Under the pieces are notes generated by a model, which was not told the origin of the DNA, searched no databases, and was given only the letters and a program-made list of their open reading frames with translations. The translations under genes were made by a program, and so were the position numbers. This document shows positions 37,635 through 45,553 of a stretch of 64,000 nt of DNA, one piece after another (positions within the stretch are counted from its first letter, which is position 1; the number at the start of each line of letters is the position of its first letter). This DNA is from Planctomycetota bacterium. GTDB taxonomy: Bacteria > Planctomycetota > Phycisphaerae > Phycisphaerales > Phycisphaeraceae. The DNA lies in NCBI GenBank assembly GCA_026386955.1, contig JAPLMQ010000294.1, positions 36,714 to 100,713 of the forward strand, written 5' to 3'.

Positions 37635-39296
37635 TCACGCGGCCGCAACGATCGCCGCCTGGGCCTGGTGCCCCACGAGCATCTGGTCAAACCGGCTGAA
37701 GTCCAGCTTGACGAAGATCGGCGCCAGCTTCGGGTCGAACTGCGTCCCGCCGCAGCGCTCCAGCTCCGCCAGCACGCGCTCGCGCGGGAGCGCATGGCGG
37801 TACGAGCGGTTCGAGCTCATCGCGTCGAACGTGTCGGCCAAGGCCAGCACGCGCGCGATCACCGGGATCGCCTCGCCCGCGAGGTTGTGCGGGTAGCCCC
37901 GGCCGTCCCAGCGCTCGTGGTGGTGCAGCACGCCCGGCAACTGCGGGGCCATGAGCGGGATGCCCTTGAGGATTCCATGGCCGATCTCGGGGTGGCGGCG
38001 GATGTGGGCGAACTCCTCGTCGGAGAGCTTGCCTCCCTTGCAGAGCACGGCCTCGGGCACGCCGATCTTGCCCACGTCGTGCACCATCCCCGCGATGCGG
38101 AACTGCTCGATCTCCGCGCGCTCCAGCCCCATCGCCTCGGCCATCGTCGAGGCGAGCATGGCGACGCGCTCCGAGTGGCCGCAGGTGTACGGGTCCTTGG
38201 CGTCGATCGAGGCGGTCAGGGCCCGGAGCGTGCCGACGAAGAGGTCGCGCTGCTCGGTGAAGCGGGCGAGGTTCTCGTGGAAGACGCCCAGGAAGTCGGC
38301 CGCGGCGTCGAGGAACTGCATCTCCACGCTGCTCGCGTCCGGGTCGGGACCGGTCTTGTTGCCCGCGGCGAGCACGCCGATGGTCTTCCCGCCATGCGCG
38401 ATCGGCTCGGCGACGACCTCCGACTTCACCAGTCGCGCGAGCGAGCTGTCGGCCGGGGTCAGCAGCCGGGTCCAGTCGTCGTGGGCGATCCCGCCGAGCA
38501 TCTTCGTGAGTTCGCCGTCGAGCTCCTGCTTCGTGCAGGGCGGCTCGTTGACCAGGATGAACTGGTCCGCGAGCTCGGGCACCCCGCCGTGCTCCTTGCC
38601 GAAGCGGATGCCGACCCATTGGAAAGGCAGGGCCTGGGCGAGCTGGTTGCAGATCATCCCCATGACCTGCGCGGGGTCGTTCGAGCCGTTCATGAAGCGG
38701 GCGAGGCGGAAGAGGAGGTTGGTCTCCTCGTAGGACTGCACGAGCTTCTCGCTGAATTGGTCGAGCGTGGCGGCGTCGCCCTCCGCGCGCGAGAGGTCGT
38801 TGAGGCTCCAGCCCAGCACCATCGCCGCCTGGGCGGCGTCGGGCATCCGCCCGGCGAGCCAGGTGGAGAGGTCGCGGGCGACAGCCTCGGGCTCGACGCC
38901 CGCACCGCGGCAGATGTCGGTGAAGTCGTCCTGCTCCGCGGCGAGGGGCGTGAGCGCCATCGCCACGGTGGCGTTGGTCCGGCGCGAGCCCTTGCGCTCC
39001 GCGAGTGTGATCAGCCAGCAGCCGGGGAAGAGTTCGACCGGGGGGGGCGGGGCGTCGCCCGCGAGGGCCGCCTTCGCGGCTGACTCGATGTGGGGACGGA
39101 GCCCCGCGCTGCGCAGCCACGACCCCAGCGCCCCGGCCCCGCGGATGGCGGCCGGCGCCTCGGGCTCGGCGAAGACGCGGCCAGTCGCGTCGGCATGCCA
39201 GCACCACAGGCCCAGCGATGAGGCCCGCTCGGCAAGGGCGCATTGCACGGAGGAGGCCACGGCGGAGGCTTGGATTTCAGTGGTCGAGGCGGTCAT
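37635..39296 (-). CDS. GAF/HD-GYP domain protein, probable cyclic-di-GMP phosphodiesterase
   Basis: A 553-residue soluble protein. The N-terminal half includes a GAF-like sensor (about residues 190-345, ETNLLFRLARFMNG, AEPIAHGGKTIGVLAAGNK). The C-terminal half is an HD-GYP domain: SIDAKDPYTCGHSERVAMLAS, GMVHDVGKIGVPEAVLCKGG, HRRHPEIGH-like IRRHPEIGHGIL and HHERWDGRGYPHNLAG. HD and GYP signatures are intact, so it should hydrolyse cyclic-di-GMP. Its ATG overlaps the stop of the upstream response regulator (ATGA), so the two form an operon and probably one signalling pathway. Confidence 0.92.
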   Translation of the reverse strand: MTASTTEIQASAVASSVQCALAERASSLGLWCWHADATGRVFAEPEAPAAIRGAGALGSWLRSAGLRPHIESAAKAALAGDAPPPPVELFPGCWLITLAERKGSRRTNATVAMALTPLAAEQDDFTDICRGAGVEPEAVARDLSTWLAGRMPDAAQAAMVLGWSLNDLSRAEGDAATLDQFSEKLVQSYEETNLLFRLARFMNGSNDPAQVMGMICNQLAQALPFQWVGIRFGKEHGGVPELADQFILVNEPPCTKQELDGELTKMLGGIAHDDWTRLLTPADSSLARLVKSEVVAEPIAHGGKTIGVLAAGNKTGPDPDASSVEMQFLDAAADFLGVFHENLARFTEQRDLFVGTLRALTASIDAKDPYTCGHSERVAMLASTMAEAMGLERAEIEQFRIAGMVHDVGKIGVPEAVLCKGGKLSDEEFAHIRRHPEIGHGILKGIPLMAPQLPGVLHHHERWDGRGYPHNLAGEAIPVIARVLALADTFDAMSSNRSYRHALPRERVLAELERCGGTQFDPKLAPIFVKLDFSRFDQMLVGHQAQAAIVAAA

Positions 39297-39733
39297 GCCG
39301 CGTTCCCCCCGGTGGTGTTGGAGCTTTCCGCGGCCGACGCGCCGGCTGGCGCACCGGCCGAAGCAGGCCCGAGCATCTCCTCGACCTTCGCGAGCAGTTC
39401 CCGGGCGCTGAAGGGCTTGGGGAAGATGAGCTGGATGTTGGTCTTCGCGAGCTCCGAGGGCGTGAGCCGGTGGCCGCGGGCGGTGAGCATCAACACGGGG
39501 ATGGCCGCGGTCTCGGGCGTCTCCTTGAGGCGGACGCTCATGTCGTACCCGCTCAGCTCGGGCATCTGGAAATCGGAGACGACCAGGTCGGGCTTCTCCT
39601 GGCATGCGAGGCGGAAGCCCTCCTCGCCGTCGCAGGCGGTGAAGACCTTGAAGCCCGCCTGCTTGAGCTTGAAGGCGAGCGCGTAGGTGATGTGCGACTC
39701 GTCGTCGACGATCAAGAGGGTTCGCTGCGTCAT
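39293..39733 (-). CDS. CheY-like response regulator
   Basis: A 146-residue receiver domain: LLIVDDESHITYAL with the acidic pair, VVSDFQMPELSGYDMS with the phospho-accepting aspartate, VLMLTARG with the conserved threonine, and IFPKPFSARELL with the conserved lysine. There is no DNA-binding domain; a short alanine/serine-rich tail ends the protein. It is coupled to the HD-GYP gene by a 4-base overlap, so it likely regulates cyclic-di-GMP turnover. No cognate kinase is adjacent; the nearest histidine kinase gene in the window is at 23337. Confidence 0.95.
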   Translation of the reverse strand: MTQRTLLIVDDESHITYALAFKLKQAGFKVFTACDGEEGFRLACQEKPDLVVSDFQMPELSGYDMSVRLKETPETAAIPVLMLTARGHRLTPSELAKTNIQLIFPKPFSARELLAKVEEMLGPASAGAPAGASAAESSNTTGGNAA

Positions 39734-39926
39734 GGGTTGGCCTGGGTACGACGGTGGCGGGGCACGGCGCGCGGACTGGCCGCGGAAGGATTCACACAGA
39801 TGAATCCACAGTGAATATCGGCAGGTTGGAGGGGGCGATTGAACGCGCGCCGGGGGGCGAGGCCGGGGAGACGGCAGGCGGGCGCGGTTTTATCGGCAGG
39901 GCGGATCGTCGCGGAGCGACGGGCAA

Positions 39927-40041
39927 TTGTTAGCCGGAAGCGCAAGCGACGGAGGTTCTCTTCGCGCCGCCAAGCAAGCCCGCGGGATGGGGACGAACAT
40001 CGCCGAACCTAACCTCCGTCGCTTGCGCGTCCGGCTAACAA
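39927..40041 (+). repeat. Inverted repeat, family III, 31-base arms
   Basis: In the gap upstream of the response regulator and downstream of kdsA, 31-base arms at 39927-39957 and 40011-40041 are inverted copies with one mismatch (position 39940, A versus C). The arm reads TTGTTAGCCGGA followed by a GCGCAAGCGACGGAGG core. The 53-base spacer shows nothing coding. The rest of the gap (39734-39926) has no feature I can support. Folding would give a long hairpin that could block or end transcription from either side. Confidence 0.9.
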
Positions 40042-40048
40042 GACGGGG

Positions 40049-40894
40049 TCACCGCGCCACGCCCGTCATCGCCTTGTGCAGCGTGGCCAGCTCGCCCAGC
40101 AGCGTCAGCGTGCGCTCCAGCGGCAGCATCGTCGCGGCGTCGGAGAGGGCGTGGGCGGGGTCGGGGTGGGTCTCGATGAAGAGCGCCTGCACGCCCGCGG
40201 CCACGGCGCAGCGGGCGAGCAGCGGGGCCCGCTCGGGGCGCCCGCCGGAGGTCGCGCCCTCGCCGGGGCGCTGGGTGGAGTGGGTCACGTCGAAGCAGAC
40301 CGGCCAGCCCAGGTCCATCATGTCGCCCACGCCGACGAAGTCGTTGACGAGGCGGTGGTAGCCGAAGAAGGTGCCGCGCTCGGTGAGCATGATCTTCGGG
40401 GCGTGTCCGCCGGCGGCGAAGCCTTCGGCCAGCTTCTTCACGGCGTTGCCCATCTCGGAGGGGGAGACGAACTGGCCTTTCTTGACGTTGACGGCGCAGC
40501 CCGTGAGCCCGGCGGCGAGCAGGAGATCCGTCTGGCGGCAGAGGAAGGCGGGGATCTGCAGGAGGTCGACGACCTTGGCGGCGGGGGCGGCCTGGTCGGA
40601 CTCGTGGATGTCGGTGGTGATGGGCACGCCGAGTTTTTGCTTGACGGCGGCGAGGAGCTCGAGCCCCTTGTCGAGGCCCGGGCCGCGGTTGGAGTGGACG
40701 GAGCTGCGGTTGGCCTTGTCGAAGCTGGCCTTGAAGATGTAGGAAAAGCCGAGCTGGGCGCAGCGGTCGCGCACGGCGGAGCCGACCTGCACGCAGAGGT
40801 CGAACGACTCCGCGGCGCAGGGGCCGGCGATGATGGTGAGCGGCGCGGCGGGGCCGATGGTGAGCGGGGGGACGGCGAGGGATTGCATGGGCAT
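40049..40894 (-). CDS. kdsA: 3-deoxy-8-phosphooctulonate (KDO-8-phosphate) synthase
   Basis: A 281-residue cytosolic enzyme joining phosphoenolpyruvate and arabinose-5-phosphate to give KDO-8-phosphate for lipopolysaccharide core. Family sequence is strong: TIIAGPCAAESFDLC, FKASFDKANRSSVHSNRGPG, GVPITTDIHESDQA, IPAFLCRQTDLLLAAG, VNVKKGQFVSP, TERGTFFGYHRLVNDF, FDVTHSTQRPG and ETHPDPAHALSD. The CRQTD context and the cysteine in AGPCAAES are compatible with either enzyme class; I do not decide on metal dependence. ATG at 40894 or 40888; the length equals the usual 280. Its presence implies a KDO-containing outer membrane. Confidence 0.96.
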   Translation of the reverse strand: MPMQSLAVPPLTIGPAAPLTIIAGPCAAESFDLCVQVGSAVRDRCAQLGFSYIFKASFDKANRSSVHSNRGPGLDKGLELLAAVKQKLGVPITTDIHESDQAAPAAKVVDLLQIPAFLCRQTDLLLAAGLTGCAVNVKKGQFVSPSEMGNAVKKLAEGFAAGGHAPKIMLTERGTFFGYHRLVNDFVGVGDMMDLGWPVCFDVTHSTQRPGEGATSGGRPERAPLLARCAVAAGVQALFIETHPDPAHALSDAATMLPLERTLTLLGELATLHKAMTGVAR

Positions 40895-41031
40895 GAGGCG
40901 ATTGTACGCAGCAAAGCCCAGGCGCTCCCGCGCCTTGGACTGCCGCGGGATCGATCCACGCGCGATGCGAGAACTTACGATCGCCCTCGTTTGGGTTCGT
41001 CTCCGACGCGCCGAAGCCGCATTGTGGAAAG

Positions 41032-41204
41032 TTGATTCACGTTGATTCACGCGTGAATCAAAACCCCGGTTTGAAGGCCTCCATCGCGAGCTGCTTCAGG
41101 CGGTGTTAATGCAACTGATTGCGATGAATGTAGTTATGCGTTGTCCGCATCCATCGTCATCCCGTTGATTCTCCCGCGGTGTTTTGATTCTGATTCAGAA
41201 TCAA
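41032..41204. promoter_or_regulatory. Cluster of TTGATTC/GAATCAA operator-like sites upstream of kdsA
   Basis: Two perfect palindromes share the half-site TTGATTC: one of 20 bases at 41042-41061 (6-base spacer) and one of 21 bases at 41184-41204 (7-base spacer). Further single TTGATTC half-sites lie at 41032-41038 and 41165-41171. The region is the divergent gap between kdsA (start 40894) and the DinB-like pseudogene (start 41315) and is more AT-rich than its surroundings. A dimeric regulator binding here would explain the pattern; none is identified in the window. Confidence 0.55.
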
Positions 41205-41314
41205 GAATCAGGATGTGGACAACTCCGCGTCCGGCGCGGCGCCTTGGGCCATCGTGACGTGACCCGCGCGCAAGTCGAACGGAGAATCCCGGCATCGTTT
41301 CAACGAGGTGATCC

Positions 41315-41866
41315 ATGCCCATGACGCCCGAGGCCTTGCAGGTCTGGTCGGCCTTGGAGTTCCGCAAGCCGGCGTTGCTCCGGCTGGTGCGGCCGCTGTC
41401 GCCAACGCAGATGGCGTGGCGGCCCGGCGTTCCGGGGGCGGAGCGCAACTCGGTGGCGTGACAGGTTTGGCACATCGCCGAGGTGGAGGACAACTGGGTG
41501 CGGGACCGGATGCTGGGCGAGCCCAAGCGGTATCCGTTCGGGCGGTCGGTCAAGGCCGCGGGGGCGGAGGCCGGTGCGTCCGGCGGCTCACCGTCAGGCC
41601 CGACGCGCGACGAGCTGCTGGCCTATCTCGAGGAGGTGCGCGGGATCACGCGCGGCCGGCTGGAGCGGATGGCCAGCGCCGATTTTGATCGGACGTTGGT
41701 CGACGCCGACTTCGGGTCGATGAGCGTGCGCGACCTCTGGTCGGGTGCAATCACCAGCTTCGCGTGGCACGCGGGGCAGGCGGTGATGACGATCGGCCTG
41801 ATGAAGGGGGGCGGGCGTGGTGTGAGGCGTCGCGGCCTTACGCCTTGGTGTCGGTCGCGGCGTTGA
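41315..41866 (+). pseudogene. DinB-like (DUF664-type) protein interrupted by TGA
   Basis: The frame from ATG 41315 (or 41321) reads MPMTPEALQVWSALEFRKPA and on to AERNSVA, then TGA at 41459-41461, then continues QVWHIAEVEDNWVRDRML and later SFAWHAGQAVMTIGLMKGG. The parts joined form a four-helix DinB-like protein with its metal-binding histidines in QVWHIAE and FAWHAGQ. TGG (Trp) to TGA is a one-base change that would restore SVAWQVWHIAE, a typical DinB helix. The downstream fragment has no clear start. The 3' end overlaps the convergent transferase gene by 29 bases, so the natural stop may have been lost too. Confidence 0.75.
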
Positions 41867-43187
41867 GCACGGCTTGAGGGGCGGCGGTGGGCGGGGCGTT
41901 GTCGGCCGCGGGCTGGTGCGTCGGGACGGGCGCGGGGCCGGAGGGGGCGAGGGTCGTCCCGGCGGCGGCGGCCTCCTTCTCCTTGGCGGCGATCTGGGCG
42001 AGGAGCAGGTTGCGGTGCCCGATCTTGTAGGCCGTCACGAGGATGAAGCTGAAGAGGACCATGAAGGCGGCGAGCACGTAGCGCCAGCGGAGGTAGATCA
42101 GCGAGCAGCCCAGGATGCCGAAGGCGAAGGCCATCGCGTACATGGCGAAGACGGCGCGGCGGACGGTGAGGCCCGAGCGGATGAGCTGGTGGTGGATGTG
42201 CTGGTTGTCGGGGCTGAAGATCGGCTGGCCGCGGAGCTTGCGGCGGACGATGGCGAGCGAGGTGTCGGTGATGGGCAGGGCGAAGACGATCAGGGCGGCC
42301 ATGACCAGCAGCGGCCCGTTGAGGGGCGTGTTGGCGGGGACGCTGGCGAAGAGCAGGATGGTGACGATGCAGAGGTAGCCCAGGAGGAGCGACCCTGCGT
42401 CGCCCATGAAGATGTTGGCGGGGTTGAAGTTGTAGGGGAGGAAGCCGAGCACGGCCCCCAGGACCGCGAGGCACATCCCGATGCGCACGGGGTTGGCGAT
42501 GATCGCGTCGATGGCCGAGCCGGCTCCGGTGTCGACGACGGCGCCCGCGGCGAAGAGGGCGATGAAGAGGAATCCGGCGGCGGAGATGCCCGAGACGCCG
42601 GCGGCCAGGCCGTCGAGCCCGTCGAGGAGGTTGAGGGAGTTGCAGGCCCCGACGACGGCGACGGCGATGAGGACCGCGCCCAGGGTGTAGGAGAGCCATG
42701 GCGGGGCGGAGAGGCTGACGGCGTGGAGGAAGTCGTTGACCAGGCGGGGGCCCAGGTCGGAGCGGTAGGCGACGGCGGCGGCGCCGATGAGCTGCCCGCC
42801 GATCTTGACGCGCGGGCTCACGCCGTAGACGTCGTCGATGAGCCCGGTGAGGTGGATCACCGAGGCTCCGATGATGATGGACATGGGGAAGCTGGTGTGG
42901 TCGAGCGAGCCGCCGCCGGCGGGGGCGATGAAGTAGCAGAGGAAGACGCCGGCGAGCCAGCCCAGGAAGATGGCGACGCCGCCGAGGTAGGCGATGGGCT
43001 CGAGGTGGGCCTTGCGCTTGTGGTCGGGCCAGTCGACCACGCCGTTGACCAGGGCGAGGCGGCGCATGATGGGAGTGGCGATGAAGCTGACCGCGAAGGC
43101 GACGAAAAAGACCCCCATGAAGGGCGACAGCACTTCGCTGGGCCCCAGGGGCGTCTCGTTCGCGACTGCGGCGGGCAGATGCTGCAT
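41838..43187 (-). CDS. WecA/MraY-family undecaprenyl-phosphate sugar-1-phosphate transferase
   Basis: A 449-residue membrane enzyme with about eleven helices. It transfers a sugar-1-phosphate (typically GlcNAc-1-P) from a UDP-sugar to undecaprenyl phosphate, the first step of a lipid-linked glycan. Family motifs are VDWPDHKRKAHLEPIAYLGG, NSLNLLDGLDGLAAGVSG, NPANIFMGDAGSLLLGY and NQHIHHQLIRSGLTVRRAV (the HIHH motif of the WecA branch). The C-terminus has a Pro/Ala-rich cytoplasmic tail of about 60 residues (from GTTLAPSGPAP). It lies downstream of the chain-length gene on the same strand with a 92-base gap, as the last gene of the exopolysaccharide operon. Confidence 0.92.
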   Translation of the reverse strand: MQHLPAAVANETPLGPSEVLSPFMGVFFVAFAVSFIATPIMRRLALVNGVVDWPDHKRKAHLEPIAYLGGVAIFLGWLAGVFLCYFIAPAGGGSLDHTSFPMSIIIGASVIHLTGLIDDVYGVSPRVKIGGQLIGAAAVAYRSDLGPRLVNDFLHAVSLSAPPWLSYTLGAVLIAVAVVGACNSLNLLDGLDGLAAGVSGISAAGFLFIALFAAGAVVDTGAGSAIDAIIANPVRIGMCLAVLGAVLGFLPYNFNPANIFMGDAGSLLLGYLCIVTILLFASVPANTPLNGPLLVMAALIVFALPITDTSLAIVRRKLRGQPIFSPDNQHIHHQLIRSGLTVRRAVFAMYAMAFAFGILGCSLIYLRWRYVLAAFMVLFSFILVTAYKIGHRNLLLAQIAAKEKEAAAAGTTLAPSGPAPVPTHQPAADNAPPTAAPQAVLNAATDTKA

Positions 43188-43279
43188 CCCGTCAGGCTCC
43201 TGGTCCGTCTCGCGTCCGGGCGGTTTCCGCCTCTTCGGCGGCCCGCCCCTTCAATCATCGAATGCCAAAGGCGTCCACA

Positions 43280-45553
43280 TCACACTTCGGTGGGGGCCTC
43301 GTCGTCGGCGGGTGCGGCGTCGGCGGGTGCGATCGCCGCGGGGGTGCGGCGGGCGGGGGACTGCCGATAGCTGTAGAACGCCTCGTAGTTCTCGCGGAAG
43401 TAGCCCCCGGCGCTGGTGCGCACGCCGTTGACCACCACGCCCAGGACGTCGGCGCGCAGGCCCGAGAGCTGGCGGATGAGGCGGCAGACGGCTCCGCGGG
43501 TCTCGCTCATGGCGCGGACGACGACCACCGCGGCGTCGACGCTGCGGGCGAGCAGGAGGCTCTCGGAGGTGATCAGGCCCGGGGGGGCGTCGATGAGCAC
43601 CAGGTCGTACTTGGAGGTCGCGCGGTGGAGCAGCGTGGTGAACGCGGTGCTCTCGAAGAGCTCGGGGGAGATCGAGCCGGGGTCGCCCAGGGTGAGGATG
43701 TCGAGGTTCAGGTCGTGGCGGCGGCGGACGGCGTCGTCGAACTTGACGTGGTTGGAGAGCACCTCGGCGAGCCCGGGCTCGGCGGGGATGTTCATCAGCT
43801 TGTGGATGCTGGGGCGGCGGAGGTTGGCCTCCATGACCAGCACGCGGCGTCCGACGGCGGCCAAGCTGACCGCGAGGTTCTGCGTCACCGCGGAGACGCC
43901 CGCGCCCGCGGCGCCCGAGACGATCATCACGCTGCGGTAGCCGTTGCGGTCCATCGCCGCGAGCACGGCGGTGCGCACGTGGCGGAAGGATTCGGCCATG
44001 AGGCCCGTGGCGTCGCGCTCGACGGCGCCCTCGATGCGCTTGCCGCCCAGCGGGTCCTCGGTCGCCTCGGGCAGGACGCCCAGGAGGTCGACGCCGGGGA
44101 GGAGCTTGACGTCGGCGGGGGACTTGATGCGTTGGTCGAGCGTCTCGCGGGTGAAGACCAGGCCGCCCACGACGGCCAGGAGCAGGGCGGTGATGCCGCC
44201 CACGACGGTGCTGAAGCGCGGGAAGACCAGCTCGGGCGCGGTGGGCTGGATGGCGGGCTTCACGCCCACGGCGTCGGGGCGCTTCGAGCGGATGTCGATG
44301 TTCTTGAGCATCTGGTCGGCCTCGTCCTGGCGCTTGCGGGCGAGGTCGAGGTTGGTGTTGAGGTTCTTGAGCTCGCCGATCTGGCGGGTCAGGTCCTCCA
44401 TCCGCGAGCGGGCGTCGACCAGCTTGTGCTCGAGCCCGGCGCGCTGGGCCTCGAGCCCGTCGGCGGCCACGCGGGCGAGGTTGAGCTTGACCGACTGCCG
44501 CTCCAGGAGCAGGCGGTCCATCTCCTTCTTCTTCTCCTGCTCGGTGGCGAGGATCGACTGGTCGACCTCGCGGACGGCGCGGTGGTTCTCCCCGAAGCCG
44601 TCGAGCAGGACGCTGCGGCGCTCGCGGAGCTGGCGGATGCGCTCGTTGCGGGTGAGGATCGCCTGGTCGGCCTCGGCGAGGGCGACGTCCTCGGGGGCGG
44701 GGGCGACCTTGCCCTCGCGGGTGGCGGCCTCGAGGCTCTTGTAGCTGTCGCGGGCCTGCTGGACCGCCATGTCGAGGCGGAGCGTCTCCTCGTTGAGCTT
44801 CTCGAAGGCCATGGCGGCCTCGCTGCCCTTGGCATCGAGCAGGGGCATGTTGACGGAGCTGGAGCGGATGGCCTCCTCAAGCCGGCGGACCTCCGCCTCG
44901 GCGTCGCGGCGCATGCCGGTGAAGACCTGGCGGACACCGGAGCTCTCGGTCGAGCTGGAGACCTCGTTCTGGTAGAGGTAGGCCTGGATCACGGAGTTGA
45001 GGACGCGCGGGAGGTCCTCCTGGAACCGCCCGCGGAGCGAGACCTCCAGGAAGGTCGAGTTGCGGGGCTGGCTGGCGTTCAGGTCGTCCTGGAGCTTGTT
45101 GCGTGCGGCGCTGATCTGCTCGGCGAGGGTCGAGCCCTCGCGGCGGCGGGAGAAGGAGCGGAACCAGTCGGTGTCCTGCACCTCGGGCTTCTTGAGCACC
45201 TCGTTGATGACCTGGTCGGACTTGAGGATGGCGATCTGGTTCTGGATCGCGGCGGCGATCTGCTCGAGGCGTTCGCGGGGGGCGCCGTTCACGGGCATGG
45301 CCGTGGAGCTTTCGATGCCGCCGGTGACCAACAGGCGCGCGGCGGTGGAGTATTCCGCCGAGTAGACGCGCAGGTAGGTCCAGACGCCCACGCCGATCAT
45401 CACGCCCACGAAGCCCGTGGCGATGAAGAGCAGCAGGTTCTGGCGGACCAGGCGCAGGGGGTCGACGGGCGTGAAGCGAGGCGTCACCCCGATGGGGGCG
45501 ACGGGCGCGGCGGCCGCGGCGGCGTTGATGGGCGAGAGTGGGTTGGCGGTCAT
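43280..45553 (-). CDS. Chain-length determinant protein with degenerate BY-kinase domain
   Basis: A 757-residue Wzc/EpsG-like polysaccharide co-polymerase. Helix 1 is at about residues 36-58 (QNLLLFIATGFVGVMIGVGVW), a long periplasmic coiled-coil region at about 90-440 (EAEVRRLEEAIRSS, QERRSVLLDGFGENHRAV-like segments), helix 2 at about 447-463 (VVGGITALLLAVVGGLVF), then the kinase-type cytoplasmic domain. Walker A reads GAAGAGVS, so valine (residue 553) stands where lysine is needed. Walker A' is VLVMEANLRRP, where the two aspartates are replaced. Walker B VLIDAPPG is intact. A tyrosine cluster (YFRENYEAFYSYRQ) is near the C-terminus. I expect no kinase activity; the chain-length role may remain. 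Its start overlaps the stop of the TPR gene (ATGA). Confidence 0.9.
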   Translation of the reverse strand: MTANPLSPINAAAAAAPVAPIGVTPRFTPVDPLRLVRQNLLLFIATGFVGVMIGVGVWTYLRVYSAEYSTAARLLVTGGIESSTAMPVNGAPRERLEQIAAAIQNQIAILKSDQVINEVLKKPEVQDTDWFRSFSRRREGSTLAEQISAARNKLQDDLNASQPRNSTFLEVSLRGRFQEDLPRVLNSVIQAYLYQNEVSSSTESSGVRQVFTGMRRDAEAEVRRLEEAIRSSSVNMPLLDAKGSEAAMAFEKLNEETLRLDMAVQQARDSYKSLEAATREGKVAPAPEDVALAEADQAILTRNERIRQLRERRSVLLDGFGENHRAVREVDQSILATEQEKKKEMDRLLLERQSVKLNLARVAADGLEAQRAGLEHKLVDARSRMEDLTRQIGELKNLNTNLDLARKRQDEADQMLKNIDIRSKRPDAVGVKPAIQPTAPELVFPRFSTVVGGITALLLAVVGGLVFTRETLDQRIKSPADVKLLPGVDLLGVLPEATEDPLGGKRIEGAVERDATGLMAESFRHVRTAVLAAMDRNGYRSVMIVSGAAGAGVSAVTQNLAVSLAAVGRRVLVMEANLRRPSIHKLMNIPAEPGLAEVLSNHVKFDDAVRRRHDLNLDILTLGDPGSISPELFESTAFTTLLHRATSKYDLVLIDAPPGLITSESLLLARSVDAAVVVVRAMSETRGAVCRLIRQLSGLRADVLGVVVNGVRTSAGGYFRENYEAFYSYRQSPARRTPAAIAPADAAPADDEAPTEV

